Below are positions 1 to 11,000 of a stretch of DNA of 64,000 nt, piece by piece. The position numbers and the translations under genes were made by a program. The DNA comes from JBMNGN01 sp050949865. GTDB taxonomy: Bacteria; Bacillota; Syntrophomonadia; Syntrophomonadales; Syntrophomonadaceae. The stretch is taken from positions 248,001-312,000 of the forward strand of contig JBMNGN010000001.1 of the NCBI GenBank assembly GCA_050949865.1, given 5' to 3'. The notes under the pieces are model-generated. The model was not told the DNA's origin and did no database searches. It saw nothing but the letters and a program-made list of their open reading frames with translations. Numbering within the stretch: the first letter of the stretch is position 1; every line of letters starts with the position of its first letter.

Positions 1-2
1 TA

Positions 3-59
3 CAGTCGAAAACTATGCTGCAAGCCGAATTAGAAGCTGATTTGGGCTTAAAATTCTAA
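3..59 (+). CDS. C-terminal end of an unidentified protein (partial)
   Basis: The third frame is open from the left edge to a TAA at 57-59 and encodes 18 residues ending ADLGLKF. A Shine-Dalgarno and the next gene start about 20 bases later on the same strand. This fits the tail of an upstream gene in one operon with the DUF1648 protein. Too little remains to name it. It could also be chance, since only 18 codons are visible. Confidence 0.4.
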   Translation, partial: QSKTMLQAELEADLGLKF

Positions 60-79
60 AAACTAGGTAGGTGAATAAT

Positions 80-634
80 ATGTGGAGTAAGATTAGCCGC
101 TATTACCCGCCTTGGCTGGATCTCTTGCCATTGCTACTGTTTGTTTTGGTCCTTAGATATATTGGTGGCCATTATGAACAACTCCCCGCCCTAATGCCCA
201 CCCACTTTGGACCTTCAGGCAACCCGGATTCATGGTCTGAGAAAAGCATATGGTCGGTATACGGAGTTTTAATAATCGGATTTATGATTTACCTAACCGT
301 GGTTTTAATTAATGTTGTCCTCTTGATTCGCCCCGATAATCCCCGCCAGGTGATTAACATCACCGAACGGGATAAGGATTTGTTAGGGCCAACCCGTCTA
401 GAAGAAATTCGAGCTTTTACAGTTAGAGGTCTAATGGCAGTAAACCTGATTATGGCAGCCATGACGAGCTACCTGTCTTACGCTTCCATTGAAACAGCAC
501 TAGGGTTAAGAGCAGGGCTGGGCCCCCTGATGTGGATATTTATTGCTGCTTTAATATTTGCATCCTTATACCTGACTATCAGAACTCTTTCCATGAGCTC
601 AACCGGTCACCTGCGAAAGAAGAGAAGTTCTTAA
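80..634 (+). CDS. DUF1648 domain membrane protein
   Basis: Integral membrane protein of 184 residues with four predicted hydrophobic segments, roughly residues 11-27, 60-85, 115-140 and 150-172. The loop after the first helix carries the DUF1648 signature: LPxxxPxHFG, then a Gly-Asn-Pro-Asp turn and a Trp (around residues 35-55). DUF1648 proteins often sit beside GntR regulators or bacteriocin-resistance genes (SdpI relatives), but their function is mostly unknown. I chose the ATG at 80 because AGGTGA at 69-74 is well spaced for it. The in-frame GTG at 71 overlaps that Shine-Dalgarno. The last residues are basic, so the tail is likely cytoplasmic. Confidence 0.8.
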   Translation: MWSKISRYYPPWLDLLPLLLFVLVLRYIGGHYEQLPALMPTHFGPSGNPDSWSEKSIWSVYGVLIIGFMIYLTVVLINVVLLIRPDNPRQVINITERDKDLLGPTRLEEIRAFTVRGLMAVNLIMAAMTSYLSYASIETALGLRAGLGPLMWIFIAALIFASLYLTIRTLSMSSTGHLRKKRSS

Positions 635-1058
635 TATGTGGGTGGCTCCGGATATACTTATTATTTATAAATACTATCCCTATCCAAGACCACCACTATT
701 GAATGACCATCGCCAATATTGAAGCGTATAGTCTATAGGGCGGCAAGTGGCCGCCCTATCCTATTATTCTCTGAGTTCATGGCTTTTTACTTTTATAGAA
801 TAAACCCCTGTTCCTGCTGCGGTAATAGCCACCCTAGCATAAATAGCCGCAGCGCTAAGGGACACAGCCCGGCATTCCTACTGGTAATCCCCTTTTTAAA
901 ACAATATATATTAAAATACGTGAAAGAAAGGGGTAATTTACAATTGTATTACTGACTATCGCCAATTATATTGCGCCCATACTATGCACTAAAAAATTCC
1001 GATAACAGGAAATTTTCGTGGCATCAATATTCTCGCCTAAAGGTTTATTTCATATCAC
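635..1058. other. Intergenic region with a strong perfect hairpin
   Basis: No convincing gene. Bases 735-759 form a perfect 10-bp stem (ATAGGGCGGC/GCCGCCCTAT) around a 5-nt loop. It has no clear T-run on either strand, so it is a poor intrinsic terminator although it lies between converging genes. It could stop transcripts from both sides. The rest is AT-rich and featureless. A 78-codon open frame at 719-955 has a TTG start, no Shine-Dalgarno and the hairpin inside it, so I do not call it. Confidence 0.55.
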
Positions 1059-1925
1059 CTATTCATCTCTGGTTTTGGATTGCACCGTATATGCTCCGGC
1101 TCCAGCCGCAGTAAAACGAACCCGTACAAGGTCCGCTGCGGTAGTATAATTTATAACCGTCTGCTGACCAGGCAACAAATTAAATAGGGTTGATGGATCA
1201 TTAATCATCGTTGCTCCATTATCCTGACTAACCTGAACAAATCCCTGGAGGTTTCCGTTAGTCGTATTGTTTATAAGGAAGGTGGCTTGCTCTTGACCGC
1301 GCATGTCAACTACTCTGGATTGATTGGGAGCACCGATTAAACTATCCGTTGTCGTAATTGAAACTGTTCCTTTGGCCCAGACCACCTCTAAGGACGGCCA
1401 TACTGTACTATCTGGAAAGCGCGTGCTTCTAAAACCTATTATATTGTCATTAGCATCTTCAATGCCTCTTAGCTCAACTCCAGTGTTAGGTATAGTCCCA
1501 CTATACCATCCTCGCACTAATTCGGTCACACCTAATCTTACGCTGCTAGGCGAAACTACCGGGGTATCAGGTCCTGCGATTCGAGCGGGAAAACTCGATC
1601 CTGGTGCCGAATTAAATGTAACCGTCTTTTGATTAAAAAAGTCAAGCAATCTGTACACGGATACTTGTGCCGCAAACAACCTATCATTCCTGTACATGTT
1701 GAGTACTAATGTTGCGGCTCTAATGGTACTATTAGGCGGGATCCCATGAGTCGGCTCGGATAGATTAAATTGCAATAAGCTCCTATAGATATCTGCAGCC
1801 CCCGTAAATGTACCTACAAAAAGTACATCTCCTTTGGTGCGGTTAGCGAAGTTGGTATCAGGATAAGCTGATGCAATATACACGTTTTGAATCGGATTAA
1901 AAACTGAAATAGGCACATGGTTCAC
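1059..1925 (-). CDS. DNRLRE domain protein with a C-terminal DUF6385-like domain
   Basis: A 288-residue protein with two parts. Residues about 1-185 match the DNRLRE-type beta-sandwich: a start like that of phage or surface stalk domains, with SLLQFNLS, RAATLVLNMY, TELVRGWYSG and a closing WPSLEVVW strand. Residues about 190-288 resemble the DUF6385 domain, with a repeated Asn/Thr-rich FLINNTTNG pattern. It has no signal peptide or sortase motif. In spore-formers such proteins are often exported late or placed on spore or cell surfaces, but that is inference. AAGGAAG before the ATG supports this start. It is a lone gene, facing away from the rRNA operon. Confidence 0.75.
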   Translation of the reverse strand: MNHVPISVFNPIQNVYIASAYPDTNFANRTKGDVLFVGTFTGAADIYRSLLQFNLSEPTHGIPPNSTIRAATLVLNMYRNDRLFAAQVSVYRLLDFFNQKTVTFNSAPGSSFPARIAGPDTPVVSPSSVRLGVTELVRGWYSGTIPNTGVELRGIEDANDNIIGFRSTRFPDSTVWPSLEVVWAKGTVSITTTDSLIGAPNQSRVVDMRGQEQATFLINNTTNGNLQGFVQVSQDNGATMINDPSTLFNLLPGQQTVINYTTAADLVRVRFTAAGAGAYTVQSKTRDE

Positions 1926-2189
1926 TTCCTTTTTGCTTTATAGTATTTAGTTACAGATGAAAATGATACCATGTTCGCTATCGCTATTATACTGAACTGC
2001 GGTTCTAACAGCTATTATTGTAATCCCGGATTTGAACTTCGCTTTGCTCGTTCAAAGTCTCGATCTGTCTGAAAATAAATAATCCTGCCTCCTCGATTGC
2101 GCGAAGCGCAGCGGAGGCGCATAGGTAATCCCCGCAAGGGGGGCAACCAGTTGCCTAGGATTATTCATTTTCGCCAGAAATTGAATAAT
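1926..2189. other. Region downstream of the rRNA operon, with inverted and direct repeats
   Basis: No gene. The motif AATAATCCTG occurs at 2078-2087 and again at 2184-2193, where it runs into the 5S 3' end. Its inverse AGGATTATT lies at 2157-2165. Between them are CCCC-GCAA-GGGG and GGCAAC-CA-GTTGCC hairpins and a GC-rich GCGCGAAGCGCAGCGGAGGCG stretch. Read on the minus strand this is the 3' trailer of the rRNA transcript. It probably contains the operon terminator or a small repeat element, but no classic U-run terminator is evident. Confidence 0.5.
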
Positions 2190-2302
2190 CCTGGCAACGT
2201 CCTACTCTCCCACAGCTTCACTGCAGTACCATCGGCGCTGGAGGGCTTAACTGCCGTGTTCGGGATGGGAACGGGTGTTTCACCTCCGCCATTGTCACCA
2301 GG
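2190..2302 (-). rRNA. rrf: 5S ribosomal RNA
   Basis: The minus strand reads from CCTGGTGACAATGGCGGAGG to GGACGTTGCCAGG, with the conserved core CCCGTTCCCATCCCGAACACGG region and the GTGGGAGAGTAGG arm. The terminal CCTGG and CCAGG close helix I. Ends are estimated from this stem, about 113 nt. It is the last gene of the rRNA operon, about 75 nt after the 23S gene. Confidence 0.95.
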
Positions 2303-2521
2303 AATTCTTATCTCTTATTTATATTTATTTTATATTTATCAATTCTTTCAAAGCTGCATATGAAGAAAGTTTTCGCTTTAGGTCAAGACCTCGATCTATT
2401 AGTACCGGTCAGCTTAATACATCACTGTACTTATACTCCCGGCCTATCAACCACCTAATCTTGATGGGATCTTACCCCCTTGACCTTGCGGTCTCAGGGT
2501 GGGAGAACTCATCTTGAGGTC

Positions 2522-2553
<32 letters not shown>

Positions 2554-2613
2554 ACTTCCAGACATAGCTACCCAGCTGTGCCTCTGGCGAGACAACTGGT
2601 ACACCAGCGGTCT

Positions 2614-2646
<33 letters not shown>

Positions 2647-2662
2647 CCTCTCAATTCTCCTG

Positions 2663-2714
<52 letters not shown>

Positions 2715-2722
2715 ACGTACCA

Positions 2723-2863
<141 letters not shown>

Positions 2864-3025
2864 ATGAGCGACGGCCCTTCCACTCGGTACCGCCGGATCA
2901 CTAAGCCCGACTTTCGTCCCTGCTCGATATGTCTATCTCGCAGTCAAGCTCCCTTATGCCTTTACACTCTTCGCGCGATTTCCATCCGCGCTGAGGAAAC
3001 CTTTGGGCGCCTCCGTTACTCTTTG

Positions 3026-3058
<33 letters not shown>

Positions 3059-3342
3059 ACACTGTCCCTGACCCGGATTACGGGCCCAGGTTAGAACTCC
3101 AGCAACACAAGAGTGGTATCCCACCAACGGCTCCAGTAAGCCTGGCGACTTACCTTCCATGCCTCCCACCTATCCTGTACATGCATTACCAAAATCCAAT
3201 ATCAAGCTACAGTAAAGCTCCACGGGGTCTTTCTGTCCTATCGCAGGTAACCGGCATCTTCACCGGTATTACAATTTCACCGAGCCCCTCGTCGAGACAG
3301 TGCCCAGATCGTTACGCCTTTCGTGCGGGTCTGAACTTACCA

Positions 3343-3407
<65 letters not shown>

Positions 3408-3618
3408 AAAGCTTCGCTTGCGCTAACCTTTCCCCTTAACCTTCCGGCACCGGGCAGGCGTCAGCCTCTATACTTCATCTTTCGATTTCGCAGAGACCTG
3501 TGTTTTTGCTAAACAGTCGCCTGGGCCTGTTCACTGCGGCTCCCTCACGCTCATCATTGTTTTATGACTCACGCTATCAGAGCACCCCTTCTCCCTAAGT
3601 TACGGGGTCATTTTGCCG

Positions 3619-3650
<32 letters not shown>

Positions 3651-4110
3651 AGGATTCTCTCCTTACCTACCTGTGTCGGTTTTCGGTACGGGCACCTTAT
3701 ACCTTGCTAGAGGCTTTTCTTGGCAGTTTGGATTCAGTGACTTCGGTACTTCGCTTCCCTCCCCTTCACACCTCAGAGTTTACACAGAACGGATTTGCCT
3801 GCTCTGCCTCCTACATGCTTGGACGCACTCTTCCAGCCGTGCGCTTCACCTATCCTCCTGCGTCACCCCTTCGCTCAAGCGGTTTAAGGTGGCACTGGAT
3901 TCTCAACCAGTTGTCCATCCCCTACGCCTTTCGGCCTCGGGTTAGGCCCCGGCTTACCCTGGGCGGACGAGCCTTCCCCAGGAAACCTCAGGTTTACGGC
4001 GGGCAGGATTCTCACCTGCCTTCTCGCTTACTTATGCCAGCATCCTCTCTTCCTATCAGTCCACTGCTCCTTTCGGTACAGCTTCTGCCCAATAGGAACG
4101 CTCCCCTACC

Positions 4111-4318
4111 ATTCGGCAACTTAATCAAATGCCACCTTTGGTACTGCGCTTTGCTCCTATCGCATTACCTAGGAACTTCGTCCCTTCGGTACTGCGCTTT
4201 GCTCCTATCGCATTACCTAGGAACTTCGTCCCTTCGGTACTGCGCTTAGTAAGGGAATTTGGATTCGCTTCGCGAATCTTACGCTTTACCTAAATAGCAT
4301 CTCATTAAGTTGCCGAAT
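4111..4318 (-). other. Intervening-sequence-like insert in 23S helix 45
   Basis: Perfect 15-bp complementary arms at 4111-4125 and 4304-4318 (ATTCGGCAACTTAAT and its complement) enclose about 178 nt. The pairing continues inwards for about 12 more positions with G-U pairs. The flanks match the sequence just before the conserved GGGGAGCGTT (E. coli about 1170-1190), which is helix 45. Helix 45 is a known site of 23S intervening sequences, for example in Salmonella, where RNase III removes them and leaves fragmented 23S. Excision here is inferred from the position and the long stem. Confidence 0.8.
4140..4247. repeat. 48-nt tandem duplication inside the 23S insert
   Basis: Bases 4140-4187 and 4188-4235 are identical 48-nt units beginning GGTACTGCGCTTTGC. 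A third, partial copy GGTACTGCGCTT follows at 4236-4247. A related GGTACTATGCTT stands at the insert's far border (about 4329-4340), which suggests the unit arose by copying the native sequence next to the insertion point. Each unit contains CCTAGG and is partly self-complementary. Confidence 0.9.
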
Positions 4319-4395
4319 CCAAAGCTTCGGTACTATGCTTAGCCCCGTTACATTTTCGGCGCAGAGCCACTTGACCAGTGAGCTATTACGCACTC

Positions 4396-4427
<32 letters not shown>

Positions 4428-4474
4428 TGGCTGTCTGTGCAGCTCTACATCCTTTCCCACTTAGCATAGATTTC

Positions 4475-4507
<33 letters not shown>

Positions 4508-5004
4508 CTCGACTATGAACCTTATCACTCATAGTCTGACTGCTATATTCTTACCTTATGGTATTCGGAGTTTGGGAAGGTTCGGTAACCGGATAAGGCC
4601 CCTAGCCTAACCAGTGCTCTACCCCCATAAGGAAACATATAACGCTAGCCCTAAAGCTATTTCGGGGAGAACCAGCTATCTCTGGGTTCGATTGGCATTT
4701 CACCCCTATCCACAACTCATCCACGTACTTTTCAACGCACCCTGGTTCGGGCCTCCATTTTGTGTTACCAAAACTTCACCCTGGTCATGGATAGATCACC
4801 CAGTTTCGGGTCTATAGCAACAAACTTTCGCCCTTTTAAGACTCGCTTTCGCTGCGGCTCCGCCCTTTTAGACTTAACCTCGCTTGCTGCCATAACTCGC
4901 TGGCCCATTCTACAAAAGGTACGCAGTCATCCCGTTGCTTTTAGCAACATGGGACTCCTACTGTTTGTAGGCATACGGTTTCAGGTTCTTTTCACTCCCC
5001 TCCC

Positions 5005-5035
<31 letters not shown>

Positions 5036-5580
5036 CTACTCTATCGGTTGCCAGGTAGTATTTAGCCTTGGAAGGTGGTCCTCCCTGCTTCCTGCCAGGT
5101 TCCACGTGTCCGGCAGTACTCGGGCTTAGTCCCTAGAGTCTTATGCTTTTCGGCTACGAGGCTTTCACTCCCTGCGGCCTGACTTTCCAGACATGTTCGC
5201 CTAAACATAAGGTTTCTAACTCTATGAACATCCTGCAGTATGTCCCTGGACTACCCCTCAACCCCACTTATGCAACGCCTGCAGGCTTCTACACATAAGT
5301 GGTTTGGGCTCTTTCCCGTTCGCTCGCCGCTACTCGGGAAATCTCTCTTGATTTCTTTTCCTCCGGTTACTAAGATGTTTCAGTTCACCGGGTCTCGCCC
5401 CTCACACCCTATGGATTCAGGTGTGGGTAGTAGAGGTTCGCCTCTACTAGGTTCCCCCATTCGGATATCCACGGTTCTATGCTCGCTTGCAGCTCCCCGT
5501 GGCTTTTCGCAGCTTGCCGCGTCCTTCTTCGCCTCCTGGCACCTAGGCATCCGCCGTACGCCCTTTGTATCTTGACCTTT

Positions 5581-5995
5581 GCGAGAGAACTTTTCATTGC
5601 TTTCTCAAGACGTTTCTACGCCTTTTCTTCTCCAATGAAATTGTTCCTGCTTTCTTCATATGCACTTTTCAAAGAACTTCCCTTTAACAGTCGTCCGTCG
5701 TCAGGCGTCGGATTTATGGGTTAATCGGCTGCGCCGATTAATTCAATATTACCCTTCCTCTTCAGCCTGATTGACTCCTGTTAGGAAATTTATTCCCGCC
5801 AAGCGGGATAATATCTTTGGCCTTCCCTTTCAGGAAATGCACAAATTGTATTAAAACGAACAGTCCCGAAAAATCGAGGTGTCCTTGAAAAGGATCCCGA
5901 TTTTTCGAGATCCCAGAATCTTAGATTCCGGGACAAGAACAAGTGATCGACCATAGGATTTAGGAACTTCCTTTAAAAGATCCTTCTCTCCTTAG
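5581..5995 (-). other. 16S-23S internal transcribed spacer, no tRNA
   Basis: About 415 nt with no tRNA gene: no T-arm motif is visible on either strand. It holds hairpins AATCGGC-TGC-GCCGATT near 5723-5739 and CCCGCCAAGCGGG near 5797. A 10-bp perfect pair, CGAAAAATCG at 5867-5876 with CGATTTTTCG at 5898-5907, is nested within outer GTCCCG/CGGGAC. The stretch at about 5951-5978 is partly complementary to leader bases about 7781-7810, as expected for the RNase III stem that releases 16S. Confidence 0.65.
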
Positions 5996-7726
<1,731 letters not shown>

Positions 7727-7993
7727 TTTTATACCTTTGCTACCTCAGCTCTTACTAGCGCTTCGGTTGCTTCGGCTGCTTCTTTTAAGAACTCTTTTGT
7801 CCTAGCCATGTCTTCTGGCTTTTTCCTTTGAGCCGAGTCTTCACTTTATGTGTTGACTCTTTCGCACTTGCTCTTGCTGTTCTGTTTTATCAAGATCTTT
7901 AGACTTCCCTATTAGGGAGTCTTTCTTCTTTTCCGGCTCTTTACCTGCCGAATTTTCCTGCGCTTTCTTAGGCTCCTGCCACGCGCAAGATTT
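7727..7993 (-). other. rRNA operon leader
   Basis: Transcribed leader of about 260 nt between the promoter and 16S. It contains a hairpin at 7901-7922 (AGACTTCCCT/AGGGAGTCT) and a segment near 7781-7810 complementary to the 16S-23S spacer, probably forming the 16S processing stem. No open frame. Confidence 0.6.
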
Positions 7994-8022
7994 ATAATAT
8001 CATGCCCATTATTCTATGTCAA
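7994..8022 (-). promoter_or_regulatory. rRNA operon promoter
   Basis: On the minus strand a perfect -35 TTGACA (8017-8022) is separated by 17 bp from TATTAT (7994-7999). It lies about 270 bp ahead of 16S. This is the strongest sigma-A-type promoter in the window and the obvious rRNA promoter. The -35 upstream flank is A/T-rich, as expected for an UP element. Confidence 0.85.
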
Positions 8023-8091
8023 GTAATATAATACGTTTTTATCATTACTCTTTTTAAAAATATTAATATACTTTTCTAATTCATTTATTCT

Positions 8092-8748
8092 TCATTCATT
8101 TATAAAAGGATACAATGCTTCACTATGGCCGGTAAAATTGACAAAGGTTTTCGGTACATCTCCCACAATTATGGTTTCCGCCAGGGGTATGGTGGCTGAA
8201 ACATTAACCTTGTCAGCGAAAAACGGTACCGCTATTTTCAATTCATTATCGATCTTAAAATATACCAGATGCCTGGTCTGATTTATGCCGGCTTGCTCGA
8301 ATCTATCCAGAACATCCACATGAATCTGTCCCGTATGAATCACTTTAACCTTCAGCTTGGGTCCATAACCGGCCAGCATCCTGGCTCCAAACAACTGGCC
8401 CATTGGTATAGTAATTATGTCTTCCCCAATGCTTATTAAGGATTCGGAAACCTCCACCACCGTATCAGCCATAATTTTATTGAGCATAATGGTATTAGGC
8501 TGAATCAATACAATCCTTCCAGTAGAATCTTTATGCAAGTATATCAAATCCTGATAATCGATATCAGAGACGATTTTATCGTTTACAATTTGGTTCAAGG
8601 TTTGAATACCGCTTACCTGGGCTTTTGATTTAGCAATTTGCAGCAGGCTGGATTTTATTTTAAAGTCAATAAATACCATCACTAGTACAATTACCGCAAG
8701 TAATATGAATACTTTTATCCTGTAGCGCCTAACTCTAGGGTTAAACAA
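8092..8748 (-). CDS. yunB: Sporulation protein YunB
   Basis: A 218-residue protein with one N-terminal membrane segment (about residues 11-28, after a basic start) and an outward domain. The SALKxA-like region, the QLFGARMLAGYGP motif (about 118-130) and the ending with SGHSEALYPFINE-like spacing match the YunB family, which is made in the mother cell under SigE in Bacillus and is needed for normal sporulation. It points away from gltX. The ATG at 8748 follows a GGGGGTGGTTG stretch that can act as a Shine-Dalgarno. Function beyond sporulation is not established in the family. Confidence 0.82.
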   Translation of the reverse strand: MFNPRVRRYRIKVFILLAVIVLVMVFIDFKIKSSLLQIAKSKAQVSGIQTLNQIVNDKIVSDIDYQDLIYLHKDSTGRIVLIQPNTIMLNKIMADTVVEVSESLISIGEDIITIPMGQLFGARMLAGYGPKLKVKVIHTGQIHVDVLDRFEQAGINQTRHLVYFKIDNELKIAVPFFADKVNVSATIPLAETIIVGDVPKTFVNFTGHSEALYPFINE

Positions 8749-8871
8749 ACAACCACCCCCGAGTTAATATATGAAAAGTAGTTACATTAGGTGAATATTT
8801 TGTTTATATTTAAATCAGCCCAATACTAGATTACAAGTATGCTGTTATTAATTGCCAAAGGAGAAGATAAC

Positions 8872-10329
8872 TTGAAAAAAATACGTGTTCGTTTTGCTCC
8901 TAGCCCAACCGGTTCCCTTCATATAGGCGGTGCCCGGACTGCATTGTTTAATTGGCTTTTTGCCAGGCATAACTCGGGTGATTTTATCTTACGGCTGGAG
9001 GATACCGATACCCTGAGATCAACTAGCCATTCTGCTCAGGCAATAATTGAAGACCTGAAATGGTTAGGTCTGGATTGGGATGAAGGCCCTGATATTGGTG
9101 GAAACTACGGCCCTTACAAGCAGAGTGAAAGACTTCATTTATATAAAAAATATATCAACCAGTTGATTGATGAAGGTAAAGCCTATTATTGTTTTTGTTC
9201 TCAGGAGCAGTTGCTTAATGATCGTAAGATCGCTCAATCAAGGAGGGAAAACTATAAATATTCTGGTCGATGCCGTTCCCTAAGCCCGGAACAAATAAAC
9301 CGCTATCTGGAACAAGGGCTCAAGCCTGTAGTTAGGTTGGCTGTGCCCGGTACCGGTACAACTGTGGTTCACGATCTGGTACGCGGTGATGTGGAGTTTT
9401 CGAATGATTTACTGGATGATTTTATAATAGCCAAATCAGACGGTTGGCCCACATACAATTTTGCAGTAGTGGTAGATGACTACACTATGAGGATATCGCA
9501 CGTTATCCGTGCGGAAGAACATCTTTCTAATACCCCTAAACAGATATTTATATATGAAGCCTTAGGATTTGAAAAGCCGCATTTTGCTCATGTATCTATG
9601 ATTTTAGCTCCAGACCGGAGTAAACTGTCAAAAAGACATGGCGCGGTGTCTGTCAGGGAATTTCAAGACCGGGGTTACTTAAAAGATGCCTTGGTTAATT
9701 ATTTAGGGCTTTTGGGATGGTCTCCCGGTGCAGATGTGGATTTAATGTCCCGCGATCAGATGATAGAACAGTTTAGCCTTAAAGACGTTTCCAAATCAGC
9801 AGCTATATATGATATTGACAAATTGCTTTGGATGAACGGTCATTATATGGCAAAGTCCGATCCTTCGACTATTGCCTCTTTACTTAGGGAGAAGGCTTTA
9901 GATCGAGGCTGGTTAACCTGTAACTCAGATAGCTATTTTCTTCAGGTAATCAACCTGGTTAAAGACCGGGCAAAAACCTTAGTTGAATTATTAGAATCTG
10001 CCCAATATTTCTTCGAAGAAATCCAATCCTATGAGGACAAAGGTTTAAAGAAATATTTCCTGAAAGGAGATGCTTTAGAGCTATTGGCTTCAGTCTTAGA
10101 AATCATTGCCGGTATACCTGAATTCAATGCTGAAGCTATTGAAAAAGCTTATCGTGCATATGCCGCCCAAAATAACATAAAGGCAGCTGCTCTAATTCAT
10201 CCTACCAGGCTTGCAGTTACTGGTGTTACTGCTACCCCTGGTATTTTTGAAGTTATGGAGGTTTTGGGAAGAGATAAGTGTATCAACAGGATTAAAAAGG
10301 CTTTGGAATACATAGCTACAATAACATGA
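8872..10329 (+). CDS. gltX: Glutamyl-tRNA synthetase
   Basis: Class I aminoacyl-tRNA synthetase that charges tRNA-Glu. In Firmicutes it usually also charges tRNA-Gln, which is then amidated by GatCAB. The 485-residue length is typical. The HIGH-type motif is HIGG at 17-20 and the KMSKS-type motif is KLSKRHG at about 251-257. The Zn-type cysteines CFC...C are near residues 108-130. I chose TTG at 8872 because AAAGGAG at 8857-8863 is ideally spaced and the family starts at KKIRVRFAPSPTG; the ATG at 8839 would add 11 unmatched residues. The tRNA-Gln and tRNA-Glu genes follow within 80 bp, so enzyme and substrates are neighbours. Confidence 0.96.
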   Translation: MKKIRVRFAPSPTGSLHIGGARTALFNWLFARHNSGDFILRLEDTDTLRSTSHSAQAIIEDLKWLGLDWDEGPDIGGNYGPYKQSERLHLYKKYINQLIDEGKAYYCFCSQEQLLNDRKIAQSRRENYKYSGRCRSLSPEQINRYLEQGLKPVVRLAVPGTGTTVVHDLVRGDVEFSNDLLDDFIIAKSDGWPTYNFAVVVDDYTMRISHVIRAEEHLSNTPKQIFIYEALGFEKPHFAHVSMILAPDRSKLSKRHGAVSVREFQDRGYLKDALVNYLGLLGWSPGADVDLMSRDQMIEQFSLKDVSKSAAIYDIDKLLWMNGHYMAKSDPSTIASLLREKALDRGWLTCNSDSYFLQVINLVKDRAKTLVELLESAQYFFEEIQSYEDKGLKKYFLKGDALELLASVLEIIAGIPEFNAEAIEKAYRAYAAQNNIKAAALIHPTRLAVTGVTATPGIFEVMEVLGRDKCINRIKKALEYIATIT

Positions 10330-10344
10330 AAAAAATCATAACCT

Positions 10345-10374
10345 TTGACAAACCTTTCAACCCTATATTATAAT
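10345..10374 (+). promoter_or_regulatory. Promoter of the tRNA-Gln/tRNA-Glu pair
   Basis: Consensus TTGACA (10345-10350) and TATAAT (10369-10374) with an 18-bp spacer, 33 bp before the tRNA-Gln gene. This gives the tRNAs their own strong start independent of gltX. Confidence 0.85.
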
Positions 10375-10406
10375 GGTTTACGCACAGGTTGAAGAACTTG
10401 ATTTAC

Positions 10407-10480
10407 TGCCGGTTGGTGTAACGGTAGCACGACTGACTCTGGATCAGTTCGTCAGGGTTCGAATCCTTGACCGGCAGCCA
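10407..10480 (+). tRNA. tRNA-Gln (anticodon CTG)
   Basis: 74 nt with encoded CCA. Acceptor arm TGCCGGT/ACCGGCA, giving the U1-A72 pair typical of tRNA-Gln. T-arm contains GGTTCGAATCC. The anticodon loop is CTCTGGA with CTG at 34-36, reading CAG only. Discriminator base is G. Confidence 0.95.
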
Positions 10481-10481
10481 C

Positions 10482-10557
10482 GGCCCCATCGTCTAGAGGC
10501 CTAGGATGCCGCCCTCTCACGGCGGAGACAGGGGTTCGAATCCCCTTGGGGCTACCA
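10482..10557 (+). tRNA. tRNA-Glu (anticodon CTC)
   Basis: 76 nt with encoded CCA, one base after tRNA-Gln. Acceptor GGCCCCA pairs with TGGGGCT (terminal G-U). The anticodon stem CCGCC/GGCGG holds loop CTCTCAC, anticodon CTC, reading GAG. T-arm is GGGGTTCGAATCCCC. Confidence 0.95.
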
Positions 10558-10591
10558 TTTATAGTTACGCGAGTTACGCGAAGAAACAATT

Positions 10592-10621
10592 ACCAGGCAT
10601 AATCCTGGTGATTTTTTATTT
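10592..10621 (+). terminator. Terminator of the tRNA pair
   Basis: A perfect 6-bp stem ACCAGG/CCTGGT around CATAAT, followed by GATTTTTTATTT. It lies 35 bp after tRNA-Glu. Confidence 0.8.
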
Positions 10622-10872
10622 ATGAAAATACTTCTACAACAAGGAGTGAGCCAAATCGCACGCACCTTAGCAGCTACCATGTTGCTGAACACTAAAGGAA
10701 AAGAGATTTACTGCCGGAGTAAGAAAGTATCGGATAAGATTATGAATTCCATATGCAATACGCCGCGCAACGAGCTGGAGGCCAGTGGGTTCACCTTTAT
10801 ACCGCTCATCTCTCCCGATTATTCTAACATAAAAGGTTATGCTATTTTCTTTGAGGGACATTTGGACGAAAT
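10622..10872 (+). pseudogene. 5' part of a small gene interrupted by IS66
   Basis: The frame from ATG 10622 codes MKILLQQGVSQIARTLAATM and continues to GHLDEM, where the IS66 left end supplies the stop (TAA at 10874-10876). Removing the element and one copy of the 8-bp duplication restores a frame that continues at 13685-13735 for 13 more residues to its own TAA, giving 97 residues. I do not recognise the protein; there is no clear domain, signal or membrane segment. The start has no good Shine-Dalgarno. AAGGAG at 10638-10643 with a GTG just after it is another possible start. Because the interruption removes only the tail, an 84-residue product could still be made. Confidence 0.55.
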
Positions 10873-11000
10873 GTAAGCGTCAAGTAAACCGTCACATGTA
10901 CATTGAAGCCTGAAAAGAGTACAATCACGTAAACAAAGTTGAAAAGTTTAAAAAGATGAAAAAGTAAGCAAACTTTTTCAACTTAGAATGGAGTGGTTGT

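Noticed and set aside
719..955. 78-codon frame downstream of the DUF1648 gene
   Set aside because: TTG start, no Shine-Dalgarno, a perfect hairpin in its first codons and no protein-like pattern.
5581..5995. tRNA-Ile or tRNA-Ala in the 16S-23S spacer
   Set aside because: No T-arm or acceptor pairing of a tRNA is present on the minus strand.
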